Source: Ascaphus truei (lineage: Eukaryota > Chordata > Amphibia > Anura > Ascaphidae). From it: DNA of 64,000 bases. Position numbers and translations under genes: made by a program. A model generated the notes under the pieces. It did no database searches and was not told the origin of the DNA. It was given only the letters and a program-made list of their open reading frames with translations. The stretch lies in contig CM071574.1 in NCBI GenBank assembly GCA_036426205.1, forward strand, positions 16,720,381 to 16,784,380, in the 5' to 3' direction. Positions 44,701 through 50,129 of the stretch are shown piece by piece (position 1 is the first letter of the stretch; the number at the start of each line of letters is the position of its first letter).

Positions 44701-47134
44701 AAACTCTCCTACGTTCCAGGGCTCAGAATGTCACCTTTCAGATTGCTTCTTCTTGGCATCTTATCGAAAGTGACCGTTTAGATGGCCCTACTGTTTCCGA
44801 TGCTGATACACGTCTTACGAGACAAGGCGTCTGATTCACGTTAAGAAACGCAAATGATAAATAGAAAAGACGATCATTTTATACCATGTGAATAATAGTA
44901 ACAGTGCACGATTGCCTTGGAACTGGAAAATTGCACTTTGTGGTTGTAAATGGTAAAGAAAAACAGATTTTAATTAATATAGCTGACATTTTACAGTGGC
45001 TGTGTGATAACATAAAAGCGCACAACAACACTTCCACTTTAAGTACTGTAACTTAACATCGCAGTGTATACAGTATATTGTAACACAGCTTTGGGTTGCA
45101 CTATGGAAAGCCATTCAGCAGCTTCACACTGACTACACCGTGATCAGTAACCGAGTCTCCGTGTGTTTTGGGAGTTTATTTATGTGGGTTACTTGGGAAG
45201 GCTTCCTTTTAAAGTAAGCATTTTTTTCTCCTGAATAGTTATTTCTTTTTCATGTTAATTGCTGTATTAATTATCTTCCTGGAGCCAATCTTCAAAGCAG
45301 CTTGCCTTCTTATCTATCACAATTCTGAATAAAGGATAAAAAAAAAAAACAAGTTTGGAGCTAACAGGGTGGCCATCTTGTCCACTGCCTCGCTCTGCTT
45401 AACTCCCCTCTCTAGCTGCACTTTCCTCTCTTCCTTCCTGCTCTAGTGGCTTACGCCTGGGGGAACTGAATGCTGACCTGAAATTCTCTTCACAACCCCC
45501 CAAGCCATATTTTTATTTAACCTTCATTTTGTGTTTTCTCCTGTTTTAGCCCTAAAGAAGAATAATATCACTAAATTTCCCAATGTTCACTCGAGGGTAA
45601 GGAATTCACCTAGCACACCGGTGGTGGAGGATACACAGAGCTGGCAAGCATTATTTTTTTCTTGGTTTCCTCCTCTCTCTGTATGCCAGACCAGTTTACT
45701 AATAATAAATACATAATACTGGTAAATAATCCAATATGTAAGTGACCTAAGTAAAAGTAGTTTACATTTACTAGAATGTACGTATTTGCGTAACAGTAGA
45801 CCAAGTAAATAAATTAACCAAACAATTTTTAATAAATATGAGTATTTTTTTTATCATAGTCCTCACAGGCAAAATCTGTGTTCAAACTAAAAAGGAGAGT
45901 GTTCATATTGACCCTATTAATATTTACATTTCTCAACTCAGGTCTCTAAACCCGGGGGCCATTTTATTTATCCATTTATCTGTTTATCCAAGGGTTACAA
46001 ACTCATAAATATGAGTATTTCATTAAATATGCCTAGGTTTTCATCTTAGTTTCACATTCTGAAAATCATTATGTCATTAAGTAGGCATCGGATCTAATGG
46101 CAAAAATGACTTCAATGGGTATTTACTGTCACTGTTACGCTTACAAATGATATACACTCTCCTAAGTGTACGTACGAGCTTTACAATGTGATTCCCATAG
46201 TCCTTAATAAGGAATGGAGGTGGCTCGCTCAGGTGCTGTCCTCATATTTGTTCCACAACTCTTGTTCTGTAGTTCTCAGCTAAGAGAAAGTCATGATGGA
46301 AGCCATTAAGTGTGATTTATAGAGGCTGCATATTATGTGCAGTCGCCTCCATGCTCTTAATTAAAACTACCACACTTCATCCAAGAGAGTGATAGTATAT
46401 ATTTTTTAATGTACTTTATTACATACACGTATACTATTGCTTACAAATTGATGCAATCTATTATTTATCCCTCTCACCAACAAATCAATATCCCATAGTG
46501 ACTTCTTTTAAAAACTGGCATATGGCCATAACCTTGTAAATGAGGGGTTTAATCTGGGTATTATTGAGACAACAAATGGCGCTTGCAGTATTTTTATGTT
46601 ATTGCCTTAATTTGATCTTAACTAATTTATTGCCATTGTGGACTAACTTTAATACATCCATCATTTTCTTTTTAGTGGACAGAGGACACTTTTAAATGGG
46701 TCTGGGAAACATGAAATCTGCAGTAGCAAGATTAAGGAATTAGTTTTCTTTAGAGTATCTAATATTCCATAAGTGAAAATAAAAGGTATATTTAACAATT
46801 GTATCAGGTCTAAGACAAATAGCACAAGGGGCTATTATTACTGGTCCACCAGTATTATGTTTATTTTCATCCCAATTCTAAGTGCAGAAATAATTTGTGA
46901 AAGCATTTTTTCCTATTCTCTCTGTACAAGCTGCTTTGATTGGCTGCCAGCTGGACTTTCCCCTTTCTGTTGTTTTTAAGGAAGATGAAACTGCTGCTAA
47001 CTTCTGTCTCCTCTTCCACCTTAGATCTTAGAAACCAGCCGTATAGGAGAGCCGACGCAGTGAGGAGAAGTGTTCGAAAACGCTTCGATGATCAGACAAT
47101 GCGCTCTGTAAATGGTGCTGAAATAACCATATGA
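8645..47134 (+). CDS. FMNL2: FMNL2, 3' two-thirds of gene (overview of 19 shared + 3 alternative last exons)
   Basis: Formin-like protein 2 nucleates and elongates unbranched actin filaments downstream of Rho-family GTPases at the leading edge and filopodia. The joined exons encode about 861 residues plus a variable tail; the N-terminus (including the myristoylation site known in the family) lies upstream of the window. Order in window numbering: GBD/FH3 remainder 1-156, coiled coil about 157-290, Gly/Ser linker and FH1 about 300-418, FH2 about 420-820, DAD about 840-862. FH2 landmarks are the lasso Trp in FNWVAL and the GNYMN signature. FMNL2 is preferred over FMNL3 because of the tail ending TEEFHY and the tail containing VVEDTQS, which match FMNL2 isoforms as I remember them, and because PRPF40A, not PRPF40B, is the neighbour. 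All exon phases fit with no frameshift or internal stop, so the gene looks functional. Confidence 0.96.
9552..9628 (+). CDS. FMNL2: FMNL2 exon w2 (FH3)
   Basis: Acceptor tttctacag, donor AG|gtaaga; 77 bp, residues 38-62 plus two bases of Arg63. Encodes [18 protein letters not shown], a strongly conserved FH3 helix segment. Phase joins exactly to the next exon. Confidence 0.95.
11062..11652 (-). mobile_element. TTAA-flanked non-autonomous DNA transposon (family 3), interrupted
   Basis: Bounded by TTAA with inner ends TGCAG.../...CTGCT. It is the reverse complement of the copy at 35598-36089 over both outer parts. The middle is replaced by a GC-rich block (about 11236-11480) that resembles Harbinger-type MITE cores. 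Confidence 0.7.
11236..11480. mobile_element. GC-rich insertion inside the 11-kb TTAA element
   Basis: CpG-rich segment with gcttatagtaagc and gacgacgacgtggcgacg, a base composition unlike its AT-rich surroundings. Ends are not cleanly inverted, so class is tentative. Confidence 0.4.
11812..11905 (+). CDS. FMNL2: FMNL2 exon w3 (FH3)
   Basis: Acceptor ttcttacag, donor GAG|gtagga; 94 bp, residues 63-94. Encodes [20 protein letters not shown] and the following FDNFKE motif, the Drf_FH3 core. Too short to show as a long open frame; identified by translation and phase. Confidence 0.95.
12252..12347. mobile_element. Half copy of foldback MITE (family 1)
   Basis: Left arm only: ccaactccagtgctcaaggg, then ccctgcttcagcacaggtgg, ending ggctcagtc. 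Confidence 0.8.
12507..12779. mobile_element. hAT-like MITE (family 2) with perfect 8-bp TSD
   Basis: Starts caggggtgcgcaatgtgg and ends agtttggccaccctg. GTCTAATT flanks both ends exactly (12499-12506 and 12780-12787). Contains a short palindrome around gcgtcaaatgg/ccatttgacgc. 273 bp, non-coding. Confidence 0.9.
14348..14422 (+). CDS. FMNL2: FMNL2 exon w4 (FH3)
   Basis: Acceptor tctcaccag, donor ATG|gtgagg; 75 bp = 25 codons, residues 95-119 ([18 protein letters not shown], ending IDFM). Continues the FH3 armadillo repeats in phase 0. Confidence 0.95.
14931..17556 (-). pseudogene. Dead L2/CR1-type LINE (reverse transcriptase and 3' end)
   Basis: The - strand encodes fragments typical of L2/CR1/Rex-type non-LTR reverse transcriptases: [53 protein letters not shown], and near the end [15 protein letters not shown]. 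The catalytic YADD box reads YADN ([10 protein letters not shown] near 16160-16190), and the frame is broken by shifts and by a tandem copy of about 68 bp (16388-16530). The 3' end (15090 down to 14931) has the usual gagcttac.../gcgcta... words and ends aaataaagacatacaatac on the - strand. Another repeat is inserted at about 15445-15890. Confidence 0.85.
15445..15890. mobile_element. Element inserted into the LINE; carries cgtttcgg hairpin motif
   Basis: Interrupts the LINE coding sequence between its reverse transcriptase and its C-terminal part. On the - strand tttgataaaggac...gtccgaaacg (15869 down to 15841) has a short stem followed by GAAACG, the layout of a degenerate hammerhead motif found in Penelope-like repeats. 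Boundaries approximate. Confidence 0.45.
18044..18209. mobile_element. Foldback hAT-like MITE (family 1)
   Basis: Ends aaggggtggccaactccag and gaagttggtcacccctg. Flanks GTGTAGGG and GTGTAGAG match at 7 of 8. Centre is a run of C. Confidence 0.88.
18458..18568 (+). CDS. FMNL2: FMNL2 exon w5 (FH3)
   Basis: Acceptor ccctgcag, donor GAT|gtaagt; 111 bp = 37 codons, residues 120-156 (starts [16 protein letters not shown], ends DEYLD). From memory human has Ser where Cys122 stands here; a small substitution in an otherwise near-identical helix. Confidence 0.95.
18663..18822 (-). mobile_element. LINE 3'-end fragment (L2/CR1-type)
   Basis: Contains tatattgcgccaagaatgtg and gcgcaaagagcttacaatct, the 3' signature shared with the LINE at 14931-17556. 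No coding part remains. Confidence 0.7.
18972..19268. mobile_element. hAT-like MITE (family 2)
   Basis: Starts cagtggtgggcaaactgg and ends acgtttgtgcacccctg. The 8-bp flanks CCTTAAAC and CTTTAAAC differ at one base. 297 bp, same layout as the 12.5 and 24 kb copies. Confidence 0.88.
19905..20054 (+). CDS. FMNL2: FMNL2 exon w6 (FH3 end/dimerisation helix)
   Basis: Acceptor ctttcag, donor CAT|gtaagc; 150 bp = 50 codons, residues 157-206. Encodes [20 protein letters not shown] and the acidic helix ending [10 protein letters not shown], the start of the coiled coil linking FH3 to FH1. Confidence 0.95.
20235..20262. repeat. (GT)n microsatellite
   Basis: Fourteen GT dinucleotides beside the inverted repeat at 20262-20500. 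Confidence 0.97.
20262..20500. mobile_element. Inverted-repeat element with cgtttcggtcc hairpin
   Basis: A near-perfect palindrome centred at 20400/20401 (arms about 20350-20399 and 20402-20457) lies between outer inverted copies of acagagttccttaccagg. Each arm has ggtcc-loop-ggacc followed by GAAACG or GAAATG. This is a decayed relative of the hammerhead-like element at 39.3-40.6 kb. Confidence 0.6.
20735..20812. repeat. (CA)n microsatellite, interrupted
   Basis: CA repeat with several A or T interruptions. Confidence 0.95.
20953..21054 (+). CDS. FMNL2: FMNL2 exon w7 (coiled coil)
   Basis: Acceptor attacag, donor CGG|gtaagt; 102 bp = 34 codons, residues 207-240 ([20 protein letters not shown]...). 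Heptad-like spacing of Leu/Ile/Met indicates coiled coil. Last residues (EITR) differ from the human DVVR as remembered. Confidence 0.95.
21367..21524. mobile_element. Foldback hAT-like MITE (family 1)
   Basis: Ends cacgggtggccaactccag and aggagttggccacccctg. Flanks CCCTACTG and CCCTAGTG match at 7 of 8. Confidence 0.9.
22017..22515. mobile_element. Foldback MITE (family 1) split by a nested insertion
   Basis: Left arm (gggatggccacctcctg ... gtgctgaagcagagatatcc) and right arm (cagacctgttggtggccctt ... ggtggtcacccttg) are separated by the element at about 22122-22458. The outer 8-bp flanks agree at only 5 positions. Confidence 0.75.
22122..22458. mobile_element. AATCCGC-rich MITE (family 4), nested
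   Basis: Bounded by agagatgggg... and ...ttgcccatct. The interior has many aatccgc/gcggatt words in both orientations. It resembles the element at 32430-32855. Confidence 0.6.
23237..23594 (+). CDS. FMNL2: FMNL2 exon w8 (coiled coil end, linker, start of FH1)
   Basis: Acceptor tttctgcag, donor G|gtaagg; 358 bp, residues 241-359 plus one base of Val360. The first 60 residues are the conserved coiled coil (ending [17 protein letters not shown]). The next 45 are a Gly/Ser/Ala/Val-rich linker that differs from the human linker in length and composition, followed by the first short proline run ([15 protein letters not shown]). The linker is the least conserved coding stretch in the window. Confidence 0.95.
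23937..24262. mobile_element. hAT-like MITE (family 2) with perfect 8-bp TSD
   Basis: Starts caggggagcgcaaacttttt and ends ccagtttgcacacccctg. GTCTATGC flanks both ends exactly (23929-23936 and 24263-24270). 326 bp with an inner palindrome (gtcatgtgacttcacgtcac region). Ends 37 bases before FMNL2 exon w9. Confidence 0.92.
24300..24476 (+). CDS. FMNL2: FMNL2 exon w9 (FH1 proline-rich)
   Basis: Acceptor ctatttgcag, donor G|gtagga; 177 bp, residues 360-418 plus one base of Ala419. Starts VQNGP, as in mammalian FMNL2, then a long polyproline run, [10 protein letters not shown], a second proline block and ending IFNSGLAA across the junction. FH1 binds profilin-actin and SH3/WW proteins. The poly-Pro run here is shorter than I recall in human. 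A hAT-like MITE ends only 37 bases upstream. Confidence 0.95.
24680..25770. repeat. Pyrimidine-rich tandem repeat (H-DNA-prone)
   Basis: About 1 kb, almost entirely C and T on the + strand, with repeats of ctctcccttccacgctccc and variants. A segment containing cgaacagcaaaataaagctc occurs twice (24796-24858 and 25459-25520), so part is a larger duplication. Confidence 0.93.
26501..26715. mobile_element. Compound foldback MITE (family 1)
   Basis: A half copy (26507-26590) followed by a second left arm and a right arm (26590-26710); terminal 8-bp repeats were not found. Confidence 0.75.
28224..28508. mobile_element. Harbinger-type MITE
   Basis: Inverted ends ggctggggccatggtgc and gcaccatggccccagcc, flanked by TTA and TTT. 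Contains gagggcgaacc, as in the 1-2.8 kb copies. Confidence 0.75.
28555..28775. mobile_element. Interspersed repeat (family 5) fragment
   Basis: Contains ctgcggggactccctgcttc, agggggcgcctgtatctctg and tgacgtcat. The same order of motifs is seen at 34755-35135. Confidence 0.5.
28845..30175. repeat. Minisatellite, 22-bp and 27-bp units
   Basis: About 1.3 kb of gctgtgtcagggaaggggtt + cc, with or without an extra ctacc. Units vary by single-base gain or loss. Ends 115 bases before FMNL2 exon w10. Confidence 0.95.
30290..30414 (+). CDS. FMNL2: FMNL2 exon w10 (FH2 start: lasso)
   Basis: Acceptor cttgtccag, donor GAG|gtaacc; 125 bp, residues 419-460. Encodes [20 protein letters not shown] and the segment ending DDERILE. 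It holds the FH2 lasso with its conserved Trp, which wraps the partner subunit in the dimer. Confidence 0.96.
30893..31095 (+). CDS. FMNL2: FMNL2 exon w11 (FH2 linker/knob)
   Basis: Acceptor cacttcag, donor AT|gtaagt; 203 bp, residues 461-527 plus two bases of Ile528. Contains [39 protein letters not shown] and ends EICKAIQ. This is the FH2 linker and actin-contacting knob. Confidence 0.96.
31692..31849. mobile_element. Foldback MITE (family 1), left end truncated
   Basis: Begins inside the left arm (gaagttttaaggatatgcc) and has a complete right arm ending ggagttgagcacccctg. Confidence 0.82.
32430..32855. mobile_element. AATCCGC-rich MITE (family 4)
   Basis: Ends gagatgggcaa and ttcgcccatctc are inverted. 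The interior has repeated gcggatt/aatccg words. Similar to the nested element at 22.1 kb. Confidence 0.6.
32932..33130. mobile_element. Inverted-end element with TATCCGAC repeats
   Basis: Ends acaggcggtcctcgctta and gtcggataagcgagg. The interior repeats ttatccgac, gtccgccggacgg and gaccgac-like words. Confidence 0.55.
33446..33680 (+). CDS. FMNL2: FMNL2 exon w12 (FH2)
   Basis: Acceptor tttcatag, donor CCT|gtaagc; 235 bp, residues 528-606 ([20 protein letters not shown] ... ESIQMLTP). The motif KIERLGQKM has Gly where human has Met, as remembered. A foldback MITE begins about 55 bases after the donor. Confidence 0.96.
33733..33929. mobile_element. Foldback hAT-like MITE (family 1)
   Basis: Both arms present (gtggccaactccagtac ... 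tagagttggccacccctg). No clean 8-bp duplication seen. Lies about 55 bases after the exon w12 donor. Confidence 0.88.
34398..34466 (+). CDS. FMNL2: FMNL2 exon w13 (FH2)
   Basis: Acceptor ttattttag, donor GAG|gtacgt; 69 bp = 23 codons, residues 607-629 ([20 protein letters not shown], ending ILE). Short exon placed by translation and phase 0 on both sides. Confidence 0.95.
34567..34647 (+). CDS. FMNL2: FMNL2 exon w14 (FH2 GNYMN motif)
   Basis: Acceptor cgttgcag, donor TTA|gtaagt; 81 bp = 27 codons, residues 630-656 ([20 protein letters not shown], ending KLQSLDL). This is the most conserved FH2 signature, in the post region that receives the lasso. Confidence 0.96.
34755..35135. mobile_element. 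Interspersed repeat (family 5)
   Basis: Contains ctgcggaccccctgtttccc, tgacgtcacggcttcc and, inverted, gaagcagggggtccccagag. Shared motif order with 28555-28775. Confidence 0.5.
35325..35445 (+). mobile_element. MIR-like SINE fragment
   Basis: Contains gtgacttgcccaaggt and a following segment ending in a caggtgcattgttctcacc-like word, the layout of the ancient MIR/CORE-SINE family. Highly diverged. Confidence 0.45.
35598..36089 (+). mobile_element. TTAA-flanked non-autonomous DNA transposon (family 3)
   Basis: TTAA plus AGCAG at the left and CTGCT plus TTAA at the right; 492 bp, non-coding. TTAA duplications are characteristic of piggyBac and Kolobok transposons. Relatives at 11062-11652, 36615-37035 and 55872-56395. 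Confidence 0.75.
36231..36360 (+). CDS. FMNL2: FMNL2 exon w15 (FH2)
   Basis: Acceptor cactcgcag, donor G|gtaaag; 130 bp, residues 657-699 plus one base of Val700. Encodes [20 protein letters not shown] and [15 protein letters not shown]. Confidence 0.96.
36615..37035 (+). mobile_element. TTAA-family transposon copy (family 3), right end lost
   Basis: Same internal order as the 35.6-kb copy (gcagcaatactac, aagcatgtgac, tttggtgctcctgtta, caaactgctgggaacatttg, aatcaaaggatgcttt). The right terminal repeat is not recognisable. Confidence 0.75.
38102..38265 (+). CDS. FMNL2: FMNL2 exon w16 (FH2)
   Basis: Acceptor ctgttttgcag, donor CAG|gtacct; 164 bp, residues 700-754 ([20 protein letters not shown] ... 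[10 protein letters not shown]). Long amphipathic FH2 helix. Confidence 0.96.
38867..38968 (+). CDS. FMNL2: FMNL2 exon w17 (FH2)
   Basis: Acceptor tttcttgcag, donor AAG|gtacag; 102 bp = 34 codons, residues 755-788 ([20 protein letters not shown], ending FVRFVKAYK). A foldback MITE starts 95 bases downstream. Confidence 0.96.
39064..39243. mobile_element. Foldback hAT-like MITE (family 1)
   Basis: Ends caggagtagccaacac and gcattggtcgcccctg. Flanks TCCTAAAG and TTCTAAAG match at 7 of 8. Lies 95 bases after exon w17. Confidence 0.9.
39276..40643. mobile_element. 1.37-kb palindromic, Penelope-like insertion with hammerhead-like core
   Basis: Arms of about 550 bp (39279-39830 and 39871-40415) are near-perfect inverted copies; a 228-bp unpaired tail follows. 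The insertion is bounded by a perfect 14-bp direct repeat ACTAATGATGTTCT (39262-39275, 40644-40657). On the - strand CTGATGA (39855-39849), a 20-nt stem II segment and GAAAC form a hammerhead-ribozyme-type core. Inverted terminal copies, variable-length target duplication and hammerhead motifs are known for Penelope-like retroelements; assignment is an inference since no protein remains. Confidence 0.6.
39824..39860 (-). ncRNA. Hammerhead-ribozyme-like core (likely inactive)
   Basis: On the - strand: stem I candidate TGCTC, box CTGATGA, a stem II segment containing ACGT-gatt-ACGT between GC/GC, then GAAAC. Stem I can pair with GAGCA about 50 nt further on (near 39790). The base triplet before that pairing reads ATG, whereas cleavage needs NUH, so self-cleavage is doubtful. 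The other arm of the palindrome has lost about 20 nt of this core. Confidence 0.45.
40778..40876 (+). CDS. FMNL2: FMNL2 exon w18 (FH2 end)
   Basis: Acceptor attccacag, donor AAG|gttttc; 99 bp = 33 codons, residues 789-821 ([20 protein letters not shown], ending EQDQK). Human begins QAEEENE, as remembered, so the first residue has changed to Leu. The donor lacks the usual a/g-a-g-t and is weak. The exon lies about 120 bases after a 1.37-kb palindromic insertion. Confidence 0.93.
41232..41414. mobile_element. Foldback hAT-like MITE (family 1)
   Basis: Ends caggaatggtcaactccag and ctggacttggtcactcctg. Flanks GTCTACAT and GTGTATAG agree at 5 of 8. Both arms are nearly complete. Confidence 0.88.
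41706..41826 (+). CDS. FMNL2: FMNL2 exon w19 (C-terminal basic region and DAD)
   Basis: Acceptor tattccag, donor G|gtaagg; 121 bp, residues 822-861 plus one base of residue 862 ([20 protein letters not shown] ... [14 protein letters not shown]). GAIEDIIT is the start of the diaphanous autoregulatory domain, which binds FH3 to hold the protein closed. Phase 1 at the donor joins correctly to any of three terminal exons, giving Val, Ala or Asp at residue 862. Confidence 0.96.
41827..43643 (+). other. FMNL2 intron before terminal exon A
   Basis: AT-rich, no recognised transposon with ends. A short interspersed segment near 42990-43090 (ending agcaccacttagtaa) resembles segments near 30735-30815 and 23765-23800. 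Confidence 0.5.
43644..43735 (+). CDS. FMNL2: FMNL2 alternative terminal exon A (YHY-type tail)
   Basis: Acceptor ttccatgcag; 92 bp ending in TAA at 43733-43735. Adds 30 residues: [20 protein letters not shown] then [10 protein letters not shown]. This corresponds to the mammalian FMNL2 tail ending YHY (here FHY). The cluster ARTAKRGSR can act as the basic part of the DAD. Phase fits w19. Confidence 0.93.
44156..44161 (+). promoter_or_regulatory. FMNL2: Candidate poly(A) signal for tail A transcript
   Basis: AATAAA 421 bases after the exon A stop, in AT-rich sequence. No other AATAAA was noticed in between. The 3' UTR of this isoform would be about 0.44 kb. Confidence 0.5.
45550..45716 (+). 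CDS. FMNL2: FMNL2 alternative terminal exon B (TQS-type tail, extended)
   Basis: Acceptor cctgttttag; phase fits w19. Adds [31 protein letters not shown] and then, because the codon after Ser is TGG rather than a stop, 24 further residues ([15 protein letters not shown]...) to TAA at 45714-45716. Mammalian FMNL2 ends at TQS as I recall. The AATAAA at 45704-45709 lies inside the extension. A single sequencing error at the TGG would restore the ordinary end, so the extension is less certain than the exon. Confidence 0.85.
45808..45813 (+). promoter_or_regulatory. FMNL2: Candidate poly(A) signal for tail B transcript
   Basis: AATAAA 92 bases after the exon B stop. A second AATAAA at 45704-45709 lies within the extended coding frame, 5 bases before the stop codon. 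Confidence 0.4.
47025..47134 (+). CDS. FMNL2: FMNL2 alternative terminal exon C (ITM-type tail)
   Basis: Acceptor tccaccttag; 110 bp ending in TGA at 47132-47134. Adds 36 residues: [20 protein letters not shown] then [16 protein letters not shown]. It matches the formin-like tail ending ITM (here ITI), shared with FMNL paralogues. Its Arg-rich stretch gives a strongly basic DAD. Phase fits w19. Confidence 0.94.
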
Positions 47135-47910
47135 GCTGGATGCCTTCCCCGTCAAGCAGAGGGTGTGTTTGATGGATATCCTTCCCTCGCGAGCTATACA
47201 CGCTACTGTTTGAGTGCAGCTTTGTAAACAATGCGTTACCTTTGAACGGCAAGGTCTCCAAGCTATAGAAATGGCATATGACATTAAAAGCGCTGGGATC
47301 GCCACTCAAACAAATATCTATTCAGCTGTAGCTAACAAGTGCCTAAAATTGAAATACCTGCTCAAATTAATCAACGCAATAGGACTTGATTTGATCGGGT
47401 ATCTTTTTAAACCAATACGTTACTCAGTATTTTTAACCAAAATGTAAAATACATGTTACTTTTTGTTACATGCAAGTTTAGAGCGTGGTCTGGAATGAGC
47501 GACCATGGATTCCTGTTGGTTTGTAAATAAGTAATACTGGCGTATGATATGCGGTGGAATTTAGAAGGGGCCTTTATTGTGGTGCTGTCTGCCAGGCACA
47601 AACCAGTCGTGTGCGTCAGTTGGCACTTAATGGTCTTTTATATCCAAGGGCTTATGGGGCGCGGGAAGGAAGCAATTTAAAATGAAACTGCACCTTTAAA
47701 GAATGTGTCAATTTGAATAAGGTATAACATAAGGTGTGATAACTTACACTTTAATGATCAATTGCTTATTCGATATAGTCTTTGTTTTCATACAGGTAAA
47801 TTGAATATCTGAGCGTACTAAAAGCTCTGTCACACGAGATGTTTTTTCGTAACTAATTAGCACTAAGTAATTAACATCTCAGTTAAGATTAACAGTATTA
47901 GGCTCTATAA

Positions 47911-48084
47911 CAGGTGCGGGCAACACCAGTCCTCAAGGGCCACCAACAAGTCGGGTTTTCAGGATATCCCTGCTTCAGCACAGGTGGCTCAGTCAGTGGC
48001 TCAGTCTTCAACTGTCGAAGACTGAGCCACCTGTGCTGAAGCAGGGATATCCTGAAACCCTGACCTAGAGTTGCCCCACCCTTG
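47911..48084. mobile_element. Foldback hAT-like MITE (family 1) with perfect TSD
   Basis: CTCTATAA flanks both ends exactly (47903-47910, 48085-48092). Ends caggtgcgggcaacacc and gagttgccccacccttg. Lies within the presumed 3' UTR of FMNL2 tail C. Confidence 0.92.
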
Positions 48085-49424
48085 CTCTATAAGGAGCAGC
48101 TTGTGGTTGAAAAATGCCAGTGCTCTGAAAGAGAGGATTCCTGTATACATGTTTTTGCGTACACTATATATTGACAATTGGACACGTCGTATGCCCATGG
48201 GAATTAGACTGTTTGAATTTGCTGTCACCATTACAAATACGAATGTAGTAGATTAATTTTGCAACAAAGATATTTTGTAGGAAATTGATTTTATTTTCTA
48301 CTGCCAGCTGCAGGAAGCCTGGGGTGCATTTTACGATGTTGCTTAGCAGTAGAAAGAGATACAAAATTTTCATGCATATGGGTGTCAATGACTGCATTTT
48401 CGGATCTTAATTCCGGTTATGCAGGGCGCTGAGCCTAATTTAGTCACATCCTACACTCATGCAGAAAAATGTATTTTTATTTTCTTTAATGCGCAGTCTC
48501 CTTATGGCTTACCTTATTTGTTAGTCTCCTAATATGTTTATTGTAAAATTTATTGTATAGTATTTAACCACTTTGGAGATTTATGAAAATGTTAGTTTGG
48601 TTTTACACTGGGTTATAAAGTAACCAGATAAACCAATGAAACGATCCCAATTTTTTCAATGTAAAAATACAGGTGCAAAAACAGAGTATTTTGTGCACTA
48701 CTAGGACTATAGCAACATTTTCTAAATCTGTCCCTGTTTCTTCTTCTCAACTTGTGTTTAAGTGAACCACTGGTAAAAGTCCTGATCTCCTGAAATAATG
48801 TGTAGTTTTATGATGATCTGTTTTTAAATGTACAGATATTTTGCTACAAAGTTGGTGCAGTTTTTTATGTTTTTTTTTTATATACTTTAATTCCCACTTT
48901 AGCCTCTGGGTAATACTGTAAATATTGTTTAAAAAATGCATCAGCCTGTGCTATTCAATCGGAATGTTATTTTAACTTATAGTTTGTTTTTTATATTTAA
49001 CTACAAGAACAGTTCGGGGGATCAAAATGACCACATTGATGTTTGCGTAACTGTGTACAGAACATTTTCTGCACAACTGCCAATACCTGTCGCATTTGCA
49101 CAAATGTGTACTTTCCATGCCGAGGAGAGCATGCCAACATTTAGTCTTACTGTCATTTAACATTTGTTTAGCAAAATATGTCAATGTGATTCATTTCTTT
49201 CGACAGTGATGAATCAATTTCCAGAATCTCAAACCAATTGAAATCATCTGCAATTGATATTTTTCTATAAAATAAATGTGCAAGAATAGTGTAATTTAAT
49301 TTCTGAAAAGGGCAGAAATGTTGGCATGTTTTCTTTGGTGTTTTGCTCCTGCTTCTTAGCAATATTAGAAATGTCATAAAATCAGTCCATGTTACTTTTC
49401 TGGTCTGTCTGTTGCTTATGATCA

Positions 49425-49430
49425 AATAAA
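49425..49430 (+). promoter_or_regulatory. FMNL2: Candidate distal poly(A) signal for tail C transcript
   Basis: AATAAA in the context atcaaataaactat. An earlier hexamer is at 49271-49276. Which is used cannot be decided from sequence. Confidence 0.4.
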
Positions 49431-50129
49431 CTATTTACACTACTACACAGTAATAATTACATTTTGTGCACATCTGATTAATTGTGTTTTGTACAATGAA
49501 AATGGAAGTATTGTATAAAGATTTGCTCAAGGCAGTTCAAGAGCAATAAGTTTTCACAGTACGATGCGCTAAATTAAACAGAGTACAATAAGTACCGTGA
49601 CAGGCAAACATCATTAGAATTGCTAAAAAGTTAATTTGCCCTTTGGTTGAAGTGTAGGAAGATGGTATTACTCACTTCATAACTGTAGAAACAAATTCAC
49701 ATAATAATTGTATACAGATCTGTTTTATGCTGTAAAACGCATACCATGTGTCTTTAAATCAGTCATTTCCATGGCACAGAGGAACTGATCATGGAAAGTG
49801 CCCGTCTCTTTGCCTCCTCCAGTCCAGTTTATTCTTTGTTTGCTGACCGTACATACAGAGAATAAAAAATAAAGATAGAAAATCAACGGTAGCAAGGAGC
49901 TGCTGGTCAGAAAAGAAAGCGAAGGCAAAGCTAAGATTACATGATGCGAGACCAAAGTATCTCTAACTATTGGTTTGCTCTGACAGACAGAAGTATCCTT
50001 ATGCTCAGCACACTCCGCAGGGTCATTTTATATGGGAATAGATGTGGCTGCCATATGTAGAGATCCGTGCTGATCTGCCTGGGTGTTCTGCTATAACACC
50101 TCCATGTAAACACATGGAATGGAGACTGG

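Larger units (their letters stand above)
47135..49450 (+). other. FMNL2: Probable 3' UTR of tail C transcript
   Basis: AT-rich sequence after the exon C stop without further coding signal. Two AATAAA hexamers (49271-49276, 49425-49430) could end it, giving a UTR near 2.3 kb. A foldback hAT-like MITE (47911-48084) sits inside. The extent is inferred only from the hexamers. Confidence 0.4.

Noticed and set aside
45595..45602. Internal donor (AGG|gtaagg) in exon B that could join exon C
   Set aside because: The junction would be phase 0 to phase 1 and shift exon C out of its conserved frame.
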